Shown: positions 15,566-27,066, numbered from the stretch's first letter. The stretch is DNA of 64,000 bases from Hypoxylon rubiginosum (GCA_902806565.1 CADCXA010000024.1:930001-994000), one strand, 5' to 3'. Notes: generated by a model not told the origin, from the letters alone. Numbers and translations: made by a program.

Positions 15566-18324
15566 AGTAGTAATTTTTAATTAAAATCTTAAAAAAAAAA
15601 ATTATTTTCTATTTTATTATATTTTATTTAATATAAATTATTTTTTTAATAATAAAATAAAAAAGCTGGTTATTATAAATACTAACAATTTTTTTTAATA
15701 TATAGTTTAAATTTTAATTAAAATTAAGTAATTAAAAATAAATAATATTATAATAAAAATAATAACTAATTAAAATATATAATTTATTTTATTAAATATA
15801 AAAAGTTAACTAATAATATATTAATAATTTTATATAAAATAAATGATTTATTTATATATATATTAAAAAAGTTATAATTACGTTTACTAGGATTTTAATT
15901 TTATATTAAAAATTATAACTAATTATAAAAATCTATTTTAAGTTATTTTATATTTAATTATAATAAAGTTTTAATATTATTAATAAGTTATTTATATAAT
16001 AATAATTAATATTATTTTATTTTTAAAATATACTTATATATTTTATAAAAAAAATAAAAATATGTTTTAATAGTATATTATATTATTTAAATATTTAAAT
16101 AATATTTATATTAATTATTATTATAATTTTAATAGTTATAAATACTTTTATAAACTTAATATATATTAATTTTCTAAGTATTTTTAATAGTTATTAATAT
16201 ATTATATAAATATAAATAAATATAATAAATTATAAATTATATTTATCGGTACGTCTATTTTTTATTAATTTAAAAAAAATTATTTAATATTTAATTTTAA
16301 AGATTATATATAATTTATTAAGGAGAATTTATTATATATAATATAAGATTTTAAATTATTAATAATAATAAATGTTTATATAATAATAATTATTATATTA
16401 AATAAAATAATAATTAAGTTTAATAAAATAAAATAAAAATTATTAAAATTAAAAAAATAAAAATAAAAATAGCTAAGTTAAAATAAAAATAAATTATTAG
16501 AGTTTAATAAGCGTTAAATATATATTATTAATATATTTTAAACATATTAAAAAAATATATTTTTTAATTAAAATTTAAAGTTATAAAAAAATATATTTCT
16601 TTATAATATTAATTTAAATTAATTTTAATATAATATTAATATATATATATATTTATAATTTTTTTTATAATTTATTTAATTATTATTTTAAAATAATTAT
16701 AAAAATAATAATAATAAAAATTTTATATTAATATATAAAATTATAATTTTTATTTATTAGTTAAATAAAAATAATATTATTTATTAATATATTAATTTAT
16801 TAAGTTATTATTTTAGGTTTTTTTATTAATATAAAAATTAATTAAATTATATATTTTTTTATATAATATAACTAGTTTTTAAAAATTTATTTTTAATAAA
16901 TAATTTTATTATTATAAATATTAAATATATTATAACTATTAAAAACTTTAATAATTTTTCTTATTACTTTATAATAGTTAAAAAAGTATTATTTATAAAT
17001 AAAAACTTTAAATAATTTATAAATAATTAATATATATATCTTTTTTTATTATTTTAAAATAAATTATTATATATATATAAAATAAAACTATTATAATATA
17101 ATAATAATAATATTTTTTATAATATTTATAATATTATATATTATATATTATATTTTATTTAAAAATATTTAAAATAATAATAATTAAAATAATAATATAA
17201 ACTAGTGTTTATTTTATATTTATTTTAAAATTTTAAAATTTATATTAATAAATATATTTTTAAATTAATTTTAATTTTTAATATATATTATTATATAAAT
17301 AAAAATAATAAATTACATTATTTTTTATTATTATAACTTAATAATATATTTTTTTTTAAAATTTATTATTATTTAATAAATAATTATTTAATTATCCTTA
17401 AATTTAAATATTAAATATTTTTTTATAATAAATTACTATAATTATAATAATTTATAAATTTTATTAAAATTTAAGTTTTATTATATAAACTTAGTTTTTA
17501 TTATTTAAAAAATATTATAGTTTTTAAAATAATAATATTAAATACTTATACTATTAAAAATATTAAAAACAAATAATAAGTTTTTTTATTTAATAAGTTT
17601 TTTTATTTATTATTTTTATATATATAAAAATATTTATAATTATTAAATTTATAACTTTTTATATAATAATATTTTAATTTCCCTTATTATTTAAATAATT
17701 TTATAATAAACTTGTTATATATAAATTAATTTAATTTAATATAATTATTTATTAAATTTAAATTTATTAAATTTAAAAATATAAATAAATATATAAAAGT
17801 TTTTAATTATAATAAAAATTATTATATTATTACTATAAAATATAAACTTAAAATAAGTTATATTATCTTTTATAAATATACTATATAATTTATTTTTAAT
17901 TATATAAAAAATTATTTTATTAACTTAAAAAAATCTATAAATATTAAATATATAAAATATAAATTAAATAAATCTTTTTTTTAAAAATATATATTTTTTT
18001 ATAAATAATAAATTTTAAATTTTAAAAATATAATATTTATTATTTTTAATATTATTAACACTTTTAATATTTTAAATATATAAAGTTAAATAAGGTTATA
18101 TAAATAAAAAAGTTACTTAAAAAATAAAAAAAATATAATTAAATATAATAAAAATAAATAACTTTAAATATATTAATTATTTAAATATTAAAATTTTTTA
18201 ATAAAAAATTAAGTTTAAATAACTTAAATATTAATTAATTTAAATTTAAAATAAATTTTTTAATATTATAAAATTATTAAGTTATTTTTATTTAATTAAT
18301 ATAATAAGTTTATTATAATATTAT

Positions 18325-18510
18325 AATAAATTTATAAAAATTTAATAAATTTATAAAAATTTAATAAGTTTATAAAATTTTAATAAATTTATAAAAATTT
18401 AATAAGTTTATAAAAATTTAACAAGTTTATAAAAGTTTAATAAATTTATAAAAATTTAATAAGTTTATAAAAATTTAATAAATTTATAAAAATTTAATAA
18501 GTTTATAAAT
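18325..18510. repeat. 19-bp tandem array at block edge, about ten copies
   Basis: Units of the form AATAARTTTATAAAAATTT repeat about ten times; the variable base is mostly A/G. The array ends some 30-80 bases before the composition switches to normal. It is not a CRISPR array because there are no unique spacers. Confidence 0.85.
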
Positions 18511-18540
18511 TTATAATTTATTAAAAAAAAAAAATAATAT

Positions 18541-19273
18541 TAAAATTATAATATAAATTTAATAATATATAATATTTTTTCTTACAAGGCATGTAGCGCT
18601 AAACCTCTTATAATTACAAGGCAAATACAGTGCTAGGACCACAGTGTTTAATATAAAAAAAATACGGACCATTAGGAATTGGCGGGGTTGGCGGTTTCGC
18701 TTCTTATGGTCCACCCTAGTCCTTCATGCGGGTGGGGCGAACTTCAGAGCACAGCAGGAAACCCCCGTACAACACCAAAGATTCGCCAGTCACCATCGAC
18801 AGGTAGTTGTCAACGGGCGTACGGCGAACCCGCCTGCACGTATTCATATACATCGATCAGTTTAAAATAGCTCCAAGTTCACACCTAACTGTCAAGCATA
18901 AGTAGTATGCCTGAGGATTACTATGAGCGTTTCTACCCGTCCCCCATCAGCGCTTGAGGCATCTGAACAAAGCCAGATGCACTTGGTGCTTCTCCCTCGG
19001 GGTTCTTGGTTCGTCTTGTAGCCAACTCTACCTAAGATACACACCAGATAGAGCGAATAGTTTGAAACCCTCAATTAGTTCTGGAGCCGAATGAAACAAC
19101 GTTGCGACTTCATTACCTACGTCCTGGCTATATGTTTCCCCTCGCTTGCAAGTCATCATGACATCGATAAATTGTTGGTAGATTTCGGGAGTACTTTTGA
19201 ATCGATCCTAGGCCACGTACAGGTTAATATATTGTGAAGGCGGTAAATTAAGGCGGTATTACGTCTCACCCGA
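18541..19273. other. Intergenic flank between RIP block and first gene
   Basis: Ordinary composition returns here. Several short open frames (18644..18865, 18892..19074) overlap in different frames and resemble nothing I know. I see no convincing gene; the right part is probably the 3' untranslated region of the next gene. Confidence 0.5.
18582..18635. repeat. Imperfect 20-22 bp direct repeat at composition boundary
   Basis: Two related copies, 18582-18601 and 18614-18635, share TTACAAGGCA and end in GCGCTA or GTGCTA. They sit exactly where the AT-rich block meets ordinary sequence and could be a remnant of the end of an inserted element. Confidence 0.45.
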
Positions 19274-20753
19274 TTAGTATCTAGGTACCGGAGTCCATGG
19301 TTCAAAAATGAACATGTGACTACATGTAGGGTCGATAGTGGGTTCGTCGTCAGTTTCACTAGCTGTCTCGCGGTCGGCTAGTTTGATATTTTTGAAAGGA
19401 ACAATGCTAAAATCATCATCATGAGTTCTCTTCCGCTTTTGTTTGCCATTCTTCCCTCGATCCGGATCTATGTCAATACTCGACTGGTCTGCTGTTGATA
19501 ATATCTCGTAGGCAGCCCAGAGATCGGCGAGCGAGCTAAGCCTTTTCTCTGATTGGTCAAACCATACATCACAATTGCAGCTGTTTCTATTAGTCTTTAA
19601 TTTGTGAGTTGTTGAATTTAAATAAAATAAAAATAAAAAACTGCTCACCATCGTCTTCCACCACCAGGGACAGCTTGACTGACACCGAGGCATCGGACAG
19701 CATTCATCGGTAAGCACCGCTAAATGGGGCCTGGCAACAAGGACAGCCATTGTTATCGAACATCCCGGCCTCAACCAGGAGTCGCCCGAAATAATATGGT
19801 GTCGGTTTTTGGTATCCATAATCTCATAGTCACCCGCGGCCACCTGCTCCGCTGCGAGACTGTCCTGGAACTTGTGCTTGATAATGGCGTCCAGGAGTGA
19901 GTAGTCGTATTCGGACGGGACAGGAAACTTCCGACCCAAAGCATCCTCGACGATAAACGGATCTTGAAGGAAAGTCCACCTGATGTCTGGCGCGGACGTG
20001 ATAGAGGTTCGTATTTCGAGAACAATAGCATAGATTTGCTGGGTTGATACACTAGCGAGAGGCCTTAGCAAAAGCAGAAGCCGGTGTAGCTGCACGCAAC
20101 AGGACGTACCAGACTTTGGCCACGGCGTTCTCGAATGACCGCAGAGACGCTTTCACCTCCCCACTTAGCATTTTATATACCTGTTCCAGCATGGTCGTAC
20201 TCTTAAAAATCGCATGGCTCTGGGAGACAACGCTTCTCTGCATGCGACCGAGCAGGTCGGTAGTGTTCCCAAGCCACTTCGTGATTTGCAGATGGCTCGT
20301 CTCGGTCCTCTCTGCTGCCAGCTGCATCGTCTCAAGCCCATATTCAGCAAGAAGGATGTTAATCGTACCGACATGGACACTCAAATATGCTTGCAACCTT
20401 TGTACCTCATCCCTGTGAGCAAGCGGAAAGCTGATCTTGTCAATGACCCCTTTAATCGGATTTCCTTTGGACCATATTCCGAGAGACCTTTCATATTTGC
20501 GTATTCTAGCTAGGAATTCCTCGAGCGGACGGCCGCAGCTTAGAGCGGCGTATTTTATCGCGGTCAAATCGTGGGGCGTTCCTGTCGCTATCAACTTGTC
20601 GAGATGAATAAGCCCGGCTTGGAGACATTCGAGTTCGCGGACGAGATCCTGGTAATCGGTACGAGAGCCACCAGAGTCTTTTAGGCAGGAAACAATATCC
20701 GTCACCAGTTTGCCTACCGCAAGAAAGTCGCCGACTGAAAAGCCGAATGACAT
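19274..20753 (-). CDS. Ubiquitin-like-domain protein with STAND-type N-terminal domain
   Basis: A two-exon model, 20753..20110 and 20051..19274, gives 473 residues. The 58-nt intron (20109..20052) runs GTACGT to CTAG. I start at ATG 20753 (MSFGFSVGDFLAVGKLV), the usual opening of this fungal family. Residues 1-215 are helical and resemble the N-terminal domain of fungal STAND/NLR-like proteins. Residues from about 217 (STQQIYAIVLEIR, then WTFLQDPFIVEDALGRKFPV) match the ubiquitin-like domain of the same family, followed by CPMPRC and CDVWFDQ. These proteins are common in ascomycetes and mostly uncharacterised; a role in signalling or self/non-self recognition is only inferred. A very AT-rich in-frame insert (about 19595-19648) starts GTGAGC and could be a retained or spliced 54-nt intron ending AAG. 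The C-terminal tail carries a basic KQKRKR stretch that may be a nuclear signal. It is the gene closest to the RIP block. Confidence 0.75.
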
Positions 20754-21167
20754 TTGGAAAAAATTGGGCGTGTAGCGCAAAGACAACGAGGATCAAATTT
20801 GATTGAACAAAATTAATCGAGTAAAATCGGGGTCAGCGTGCGATTTAAGGGGGGAAACGAAAGGCTCAATGTTCCACAGGGGCGGTGCCGCGGCGAAGTT
20901 AAGCCAGCCTGCATAGCCATCAGCGAATTAAAAGGGGTGATAACGAGGTAGGTACCTTTTAACTGGTCATATGGTCGTTCTCAAGGTTGTATTCTCATTC
21001 ATTGGAGGGCATGGAAGCATATTTTCTTTCCTTCTCAATTCTCTTTCTGTATCTACGTCTACTTAAGGTACGCGAGGATCGAGACTTGTCTCGAGTAGCC
21101 TAAACCCCTAAGATTCAAACACCACCCACTACTCCCCCACACAGGCGGGTCTACCAGACGGAGTACC
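20754..21167. other. Intergenic, promoter of the ubiquitin-like-domain gene
   Basis: This stretch lies between two minus-strand genes. It should contain the promoter of the downstream gene and the 3' end of VAS1. A GAGGTAGGTACC motif occurs near 20946. No RNA gene or terminator is visible. Confidence 0.5.
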
Positions 21168-24100
21168 TTACTCCAGCTTGAGAGCCTCAAACTGCTCGAT
21201 GGTGCCCTCGAAGCCGGTAGCCTCGGACTCGAGGTCGGTAAGCTTCCTGCGGTCGGCGTCCAGCACGTCGGCCGCCACCTTCTGCTGGTAGTTGGGGTCG
21301 TTGACGATCTTGGACTGCTTCGCGATGGCCGCCCGCGTCTTGTCGAGCTTCTTGCCGGCCTTGGCGATCTCGTCGTCGATGTCCACGCGGCCCTTGACGT
21401 GCAGGAACACGGCCGCCGCGCTCGACACGGGGAATGCTACGCACCCGGCCGGGCGCGCGTCCGATCCCGAGATGACCTCGATGCCGGTCACGCCTTTGCC
21501 GCTTAACGACTTGATGGACTGCACCTGCTCGACCGCGGTCTCGTGGGCCGTTTCATCGTAGGTTTGCACGAAAACTACGGTCTTGTGTTAGCCAGGATCG
21601 AGATACGGCGGATACAGATAACTTACCTTTGGCTTCGTCCTTGAGCGCATACTCGGCCATCAACGACCGAATACCTTTAGAGCATCCCAAAACCAGCTCG
21701 TAAGCAGCTTCAGCTGCAGGGCTGTCCAGTTCCGCATCGTATGTAGGATATCGGGCAAGCATGATCGAGGGCGTCTCATCACCGGGCCGGCGTGGGAGGC
21801 GTTGCCATAATTCTTCCGTAAGGAAAGGCATGAAGGGGTGAATCAGCTTCAGCGCATTGTCCAGCACCGTATATAATGTATCGATAGCCGACCGCTTCTC
21901 ATCTTCCGTGCCGTCTTGGATGAGGGATTTAGAGTTCTCTATATATACGTCACAGAGATGGTTGTACCAATATTGATACGCCGTCAAAGTAGACTTGTTG
22001 AAGTCTCGCTGAGGGATAGCCTCGTTGATTTCCTTGACGGCTGTGTTCATCTTATGGAGAATCCACTTTTCGGCAAGGGATTCCTTACCGGTAAGCTTTC
22101 CCGTCTTCTGGGGAACGAAGTCCTTGTCTAGTTTACCAAGAACGAATTTTGTGGCCTGGTAGATCTTGTTGCAGAATTTCCGGTAGCCATGCATAACCTT
22201 GATATCAAAGTTGATATCTCCTCCACCAGTAGTGTAGTTGACCATACAAAACCGAAGGGCGTCAGCACCGCATTGCGGGATACCGTCCGGGAAAGCCGTC
22301 TTCTGGTATTTCTTAGCCTTTTCAACCTCGCTAGGGTGGAGGTTTCCAAGAGCCAGCTTCTCGTGTAGTTGTTCTAGGGGGATACCGCTGATAACATCGA
22401 GAGGATCGATGACGTTACCTAAAGATTTAGACATCTTTCTCCCTTCGGAATCTCGTACGAGTGAATGGCAGTAGACCTCGCGGAACGGAATTTCACCGAC
22501 CATCTTGAGGCCAAGCATGATCATCCTCGCAATCCAAAAGAAGAGGATATCCCATCCGGTTTCGAGGACGCTGGTTGGGTAAAGGGTCTGCAGGTCATGG
22601 GTCTTGTTAGGCCAGCCAAGGGTCGAGAATGGCCACAAACCGGAAGAAAACCACGTGTCGAGTACATCCTCGTCTCTCTCCAATGTGAATTTCTTTCCCG
22701 GTAGAGCTTTCTCGGCCTTTGCTTGTGCTTCTTCTTCCGTGCGGCCGGAGAACCACTGGGTGTTTTGCGCCCGGTCGCCTTCCTCACCCTCGACGTTGGC
22801 GAAGTAGACGGGACATTGGTGACCCCACCAGAGTTGACGTGAGAGACACCAATCGTTGATATCCTCCATCCATCTATAATAACTCTTTTCGGCCGACTCG
22901 GGTTTGATCTTGATCTGACCGTCCTTTACCACTTTGATAGCCTCGGCGGCTAGATCCTTCATTCTCATCCACCATTGAGGTTTCATGATGGGTTCGATGA
23001 CATCTTTCGACTTTTCACAAAGGGGTACCTTCATCGGATTGTCTTTCTTGTCTACGTACAATCCACGTTCCTTGAGATCAGTTTGGATAGTATATCTTAC
23101 GTCGAATCGCTTCTGGCCTTTGTATGGACCAGCATTGTCATTCATAAATCCATCATCCGTCAAGATGTTGATGAATTCTAAGTTGTGTCTTTGGCCCAAT
23201 GCAAAATCGTTCGGGTCATGTGCTGGGGTAATCTTCACAGCACCAGTTCCAAACTCCTTATCAACGTAGTCGTCGGCCACAATCGGCATCAGACGATCTT
23301 TGATAAAGGGATGGACGGCGTTCTTGCCAACGAGGTGCTTGTACCGCTCGTCCTGGGGGTGGACGGCGATACCTGTGTCACCTAGCATCGTCTCGGGACG
23401 TGTAGTGGCAACCTCAATCGTCTCATCGGAGCCCTCAATGGGGTATTTGAAGTGGACGATTATTCCAAACTCAACCTTCTTCTCGTAGCCAGGCACATCC
23501 AGGAGTGTCCGTCCGGTCAGCTCCTTGTTTATGACCTCGAGGTTGGAAAGCGCGGTGTTGAGCTTTGTGCACCAATTGACAAGACGGTTTGCGCGATAGA
23601 TTGTCCCTTCCTCGTGGAGCTTGACGAACGTCTCCGTCACAGCGGCACTAAGGTTCTTATCCATAGTGAAGGCTTCCCTGCTCCAGTCGGTCGAACCACC
23701 CATCTTACGTTGCGCGTTATTGATTCGCTTGTGGTAATCATCTTTCCAATCCCATACGGTCTCGACGAACTTCTTCCGTCCCAGATCGTGTCGGGTCTTG
23801 CCTTGTCGTCTCCACAACCTACGCTATTGTCAGCATTCGTTCTGTCAGATGAAGGACGAGATATGGCACGAACATGTTTTCGACAACGCTCTGGGTGCTA
23901 ATACCAGCATGATCGCAGCCTGGTAACCAGAGCGTCGTCTTTCCGTGCATGCGATTCCATCTGATCATGACATCCTGAAGAGAATTCCCTAGAGCGTGGC
24001 CCATGTGTAGCGCTCCCGTAACGTTCGGGGGTGGTATGACGATGACGAAAGATCCTTCCTCTTTAACCTTGCCATCTGGTGTGAATTCGGGCTTGAAGAA

Positions 24101-24583
24101 ACCCGACTTCTCCCACCACTCGTACCAGGCGCTCTCGACAGCTATGGGGTTGTAAGCTTTCAGCTGAGGATCGTCGAGGGATCGAAGTCGCTTCTTCTCG
24201 CCGAGGGGGGTTTCTTCGACGTAGGGAGGGAGGACCTCTTCTTCGGCTTTGGGAGCTTTAGGCTTCTTTTCCTTGGTTTTGGCGTTGGCGTTGGCGGCTG
24301 CTTGCTGGGCCTTCTTCTGCTCGAATTTGGCTGCCTTCTCAGCCTTCTTTCGCTCCTTTTCTAGCTCCTTCTCGGTCTTGACCTTGGGTTCGGCCTTGGT
24401 TGCAGTGGGAGCTGCTCCGGCGTCTTGACCTTGGGCGTGTACGCCAGCACCGTCTGACTGTCCCGCAGCTTCCCTCACGGCTCCTTTGACATCAGCAGGG
24501 ACGGGAGGGGGAGCACCCTCGCCGACCTTGCTGGGTCCCTCGGACGCGTTAATGGGGTTACCACGACCGCTGTTGGTAGCCAT
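21168..24583 (-). CDS. VAS1: Valyl-tRNA synthetase (cytosolic start)
   Basis: A three-exon model, 24583..23874, 23818..21627 and 21574..21168, encodes 1102 residues. The introns are 55 nt (GTTCGT..GTAG) and 52 nt (GTAAGT..GTAG), and both joins restore family sequence (NMLWRRQGK; DEAKVFVQTYD). The enzyme charges tRNA-Val with valine. Visible landmarks: lysine-rich eukaryotic N-terminal extension (about 70-130), class I HMGH signature at about 193-196, editing-domain [17 protein letters not shown] near 375, [16 protein letters not shown] near 427, KMSKS at about 698-702, anticodon-binding region, and a C-terminal coiled coil ([20 protein letters not shown]). Length fits fungal VAS1. In Neurospora the single gene cyt-20/un-3 makes both cytosolic and mitochondrial enzymes, and the in-frame leader upstream suggests the same here. 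Start choice: ATG 24583 is the first in-frame AUG. Confidence 0.95.
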
Positions 24584-24829
24584 TGTGGCACGAGTGAAGC
24601 GAAAAGTTGATCTGTATGGCGGCCTGCGCACCCAGAGTGCTCGAAGTAATAGTCTAGACAACTTGACGGTGTTGAATGGAGTAAGAGGGGACAATTCGTG
24701 GCATTGGGGTCTGGTTATATGCAAGTCCAGTCCCTGGTCGCAAATTTCTTGACTCACACTTTTGGTAATAAAAGAACTCCAGTTACCGGAGGGGTAATAA
24801 CACCCCGCTGATCCTACTATCGATAATAT
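24584..24829 (-). other. In-frame mitochondrial-type leader of VAS1 without AUG
   Basis: Reading the VAS1 frame upstream of ATG 24583, there is no stop until about 24830-24832. The last 40 or so codons read like a matrix-targeting presequence: basic, hydroxylated and leucine-rich, without acidic residues ([15 protein letters not shown], then [13 protein letters not shown]). No ATG lies in this extension. GTG (24757), TTG (in the KLSRLLL stretch) and other near-cognate codons do. Either a non-AUG start makes the mitochondrial isoform, or an upstream exon supplies an AUG by splicing. Confidence 0.55.
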
Positions 24830-25319
24830 TTATGCCTATATCCATGTATTCTGTAGCTTGGGCTATGCTATAATTAGTGATAAACCCGATATATGCAAAC
24901 ATCCTTTATTAAATGAGTCACTTTAGTGAATGAGTCATCTATTTCCCCTTTACTTTAGGGACGAACAATATTCATGAAGTTAGGACATCTAATACGTAGA
25001 GGATATGTAGTTAAAAAAGGATACCATAGGGCTATCTCCTAGGACTTCCCTAAGCCAAACTACCTAGAGGTATAAGATATACACATGTAGGTAGGGAGAT
25101 ACGTGAAATATAGAGTAGTTAAATCCTCAACGTTATGTTCTCCTGATATGCTCGCTCTTGTAAGGCACGCTGCTTCGTTAGCAGATAGTAATTAAGTACC
25201 TAGTATTGGATATTTGAAGTGATATATATGTTCCTCTCCACAAGCCGCTATTCAAGCAGTATATCAGCCACTACCGGTCACCTTTGCCGTCTCTCGTTAT
25301 TCTCCGTGTCAGTCGAGAC
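24830..25319. other. Intergenic between VAS1 and DUF3074 gene
   Basis: Moderately AT-rich, with several TACCTA/TAGGTA motifs (about 25069, 25086, 25195). It should include the VAS1 promoter on the left and the 3' region of the DUF3074 gene on the right. No gene is seen. Confidence 0.5.
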
Positions 25320-26372
25320 CTAAGGACCGTCAGTTGCCCCCGCCCGAGCATCGCCACCGGACACCGTCGGCACGGCGTCAACCTCCACCCCCGTCGACGC
25401 CTGCGGCCCGGCCTCCCCTCCGTCGACCGCGCCGTCCTTAGCTCCGCCGCCGCCCTGCCTCTCCTTCGCGATCCACCCCAGGAACAGCGGCACGTCCTTC
25501 CATATGACGCCCGGCGCCGCGAGGTTCTGCACCCAGGCCGGGAGCGCGCCCCCGGCGTCGCTGGCCGTCGCCATCAGCCACTCGATGCTCCCACCACCGC
25601 CCTCGCCGTCGTTAAGCTTCCGGATGCGCTCGACGCTCACGTACGTCGCGACCTGCGCCCCCTTCTCGGCGGCCAGCGTGCTCGCCCCGCTGCGCGCAAA
25701 GTCCGGCACCGGTATACTAACAACGACAAACTCCTCCTCCTCCTGCCCCCCTCCCGCGACAGCGCGGCACGTCATCTGCAGGACGGGAAAAGTCCGGTCC
25801 TTGAGGACGGGCCGGCCGATGCGGTGCCGCATCTCCTCGACCACCAAGCTGAAATCGGTCCACCGCAGCCCGCCCTCGTGCGCCTCGACGCCGGCGCAGT
25901 CCCAGCGCAGGGCGGCGCGCGCCGCGAGGCAGGACGGCGTGAAGGCGCGCTCGCTCTCGGCGTGGTGCTCCCGGAAGCACCGGTCGAACTCGGCCCAGCT
26001 CGCCGTGCCCCTGTCGGCTTTATCCGCGTGCACGCTGCGGCGGCAGCACCACGTCTCGCTCACCTTCGATGTGCTCCCGCTGCTCGCGGCGACGACGCGC
26101 TCGAGGTCCGCGGCCGGCACCGCGCGCTCCAGGACCTCGACCCTGGCCGCCGAGTCCGCGTGCGCGTGCGTCCCCTTGCGCTTCCAGAGCTTGGGGTCCG
26201 GCGCGGCGGCGGAGGAGCCCTTGGGCGCCGCCGAGTCGATGAAGGGTACGGCTTCCTGCAGGATGGCTATCAATAGGGGTGCCAGCTCGTCGGCCGACGC
26301 GGTGGCCGCGGGGAGCTGCTCGTTGCGCAAGCCCCATAGGCGGACGAGGGGTCCCAATCCGCTTGCTGACAT
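25320..26372 (-). CDS. DUF3074 (START-like) domain protein
   Basis: A single exon of 350 residues starting at ATG 26372. The N-terminal third is alanine-rich and carries LWKRKGTHAHAD. The central part has WCCRRSVHAD near residue 110, then GTASWAEFDRCF, and the C-terminal part has GSIEWLMATASDAGG, LPAWVQNLAAPGVIWKDVP and FLGWI. That order is typical of fungal DUF3074 proteins, whose fold is related to START lipid-binding domains; no biochemical function is established. The gene is very GC-rich, so long antisense frames exist on the plus strand (25284..26276, 25504..26421). I reject those because their products are arginine/proline/alanine-rich and match no family. The C-terminus (GGGGAKDGAVDGGEAG onward) is low-complexity. 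Confidence 0.8.
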   Translation of the reverse strand: MSASGLGPLVRLWGLRNEQLPAATASADELAPLLIAILQEAVPFIDSAAPKGSSAAAPDPKLWKRKGTHAHADSAARVEVLERAVPAADLERVVAASSGSTSKVSETWCCRRSVHADKADRGTASWAEFDRCFREHHAESERAFTPSCLAARAALRWDCAGVEAHEGGLRWTDFSLVVEEMRHRIGRPVLKDRTFPVLQMTCRAVAGGGQEEEEFVVVSIPVPDFARSGASTLAAEKGAQVATYVSVERIRKLNDGEGGGGSIEWLMATASDAGGALPAWVQNLAAPGVIWKDVPLFLGWIAKERQGGGGAKDGAVDGGEAGPQASTGVEVDAVPTVSGGDARAGATDGP

Positions 26373-27066
26373 TGTTATGTGTGTGTGTACCGTACCGTTG
26401 CCTAGTCTACCAGGCTTGTAGGATTACCTCGAAGAACTTCAAGTTATGTTTATTTGATACGTGCCGTGGAAAATGGAAATTAAATACTCTGCGTGTTTCA
26501 GGGTGACACAAGCTTAGCTGTGACTCGCCATCCGGAAACTTCGTGTATAGGTGAACTTCAACTCGGTCTTTACTGACATGAAAAATAAGAAATATTTCTT
26601 CAGCGGTAACCACTCGGGGCACTGCCCGTACGAATTGTTGAGTGTAGATCAACTCCTGGTAGAGTATTATAACGTGCAGAGTCGTGATCTATCATATGCA
26701 TGAGCTTCGGGCGAGCTGCGTCATCAATTCCTGCAGGGAGACAAGCTTTTTAGCTTAATCGCGGGTGCCGGCAAGGACCCGGACCCCTTACTGTAAGAGG
26801 CTGAGGCACAGTAAGGGGGAAGACCCTTCAAACAACTCCCAAGTCTTCTGCCACTGGTACGTTGCTCTAGTCTTATGCGGGGTGATATAGGGATTGAATC
26901 CCCTAATTATTAATATTAATTTTAGTTAAGTGCGTTCTGCTTTCGCATCATGTCTAGCCGATGCCCTTTGTCTCGGTCTGTAGTCGTCATCCAGTAAAAG
27001 AAATGCTGTATGTACAGGATTCTAGGTATCTAAATATGCGTCTTACTTTCCCGCTTCAAAGACCTT
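26373..27066. other. Intergenic upstream of DUF3074 gene
   Basis: Contains the DUF3074 promoter and the CYP51 3' region. One 81-codon minus-strand frame (26407..26652) is present but shows no family resemblance. A perfect hairpin lies at 26784..26818. Confidence 0.5.
26784..26818. repeat. Perfect 11-bp hairpin
   Basis: CCCCTTACTGT (26784-26794) pairs exactly with ACAGTAAGGGG (26808-26818) around a 13-nt loop. It lies about 250 bases past the CYP51 stop, so it may be a transcript-end structure or the remnant of a small inverted-repeat element. Confidence 0.7.

Larger units (their letters stand above)
1..18540. repeat. AT-rich RIP-degraded block
   Basis: About 18.5 kb made almost only of A and T, ending abruptly near 18,540-18,590 where ordinary sequence begins. 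There is no open frame with protein-like composition; the longest (11208..11585, minus) is a product of a short tandem repeat. The surviving C and G are sparse, often sit in ACG, ACC or AACGTT contexts, and CA/TG dinucleotides look depleted. That is the pattern left by repeat-induced point mutation, which targets CpA in duplicated DNA of filamentous ascomycetes. The inference is that this was one or more transposable elements, now beyond recognition by eye. Mitochondrial origin is unlikely, because no rRNA, tRNA or respiratory gene is visible and the block grades into nuclear genes. Confidence 0.85.

Noticed and set aside
18325..18510. Possible CRISPR-like array
   Set aside because: Units are directly adjacent with no spacers, and the host is a eukaryote.
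1..18540. Mitochondrial origin of the AT-rich DNA
   Set aside because: No mitochondrial genes, rRNA or tRNA visible; same composition recurs between nuclear genes at 50.6-58.1 kb.
25284..26421. Long plus-strand frames opposite the DUF3074 gene (330 and 305 codons)
   Set aside because: They exist because the DNA is GC-rich and stops are rare. Products are Arg/Pro/Ala-rich without family motifs, while the minus frame matches DUF3074.
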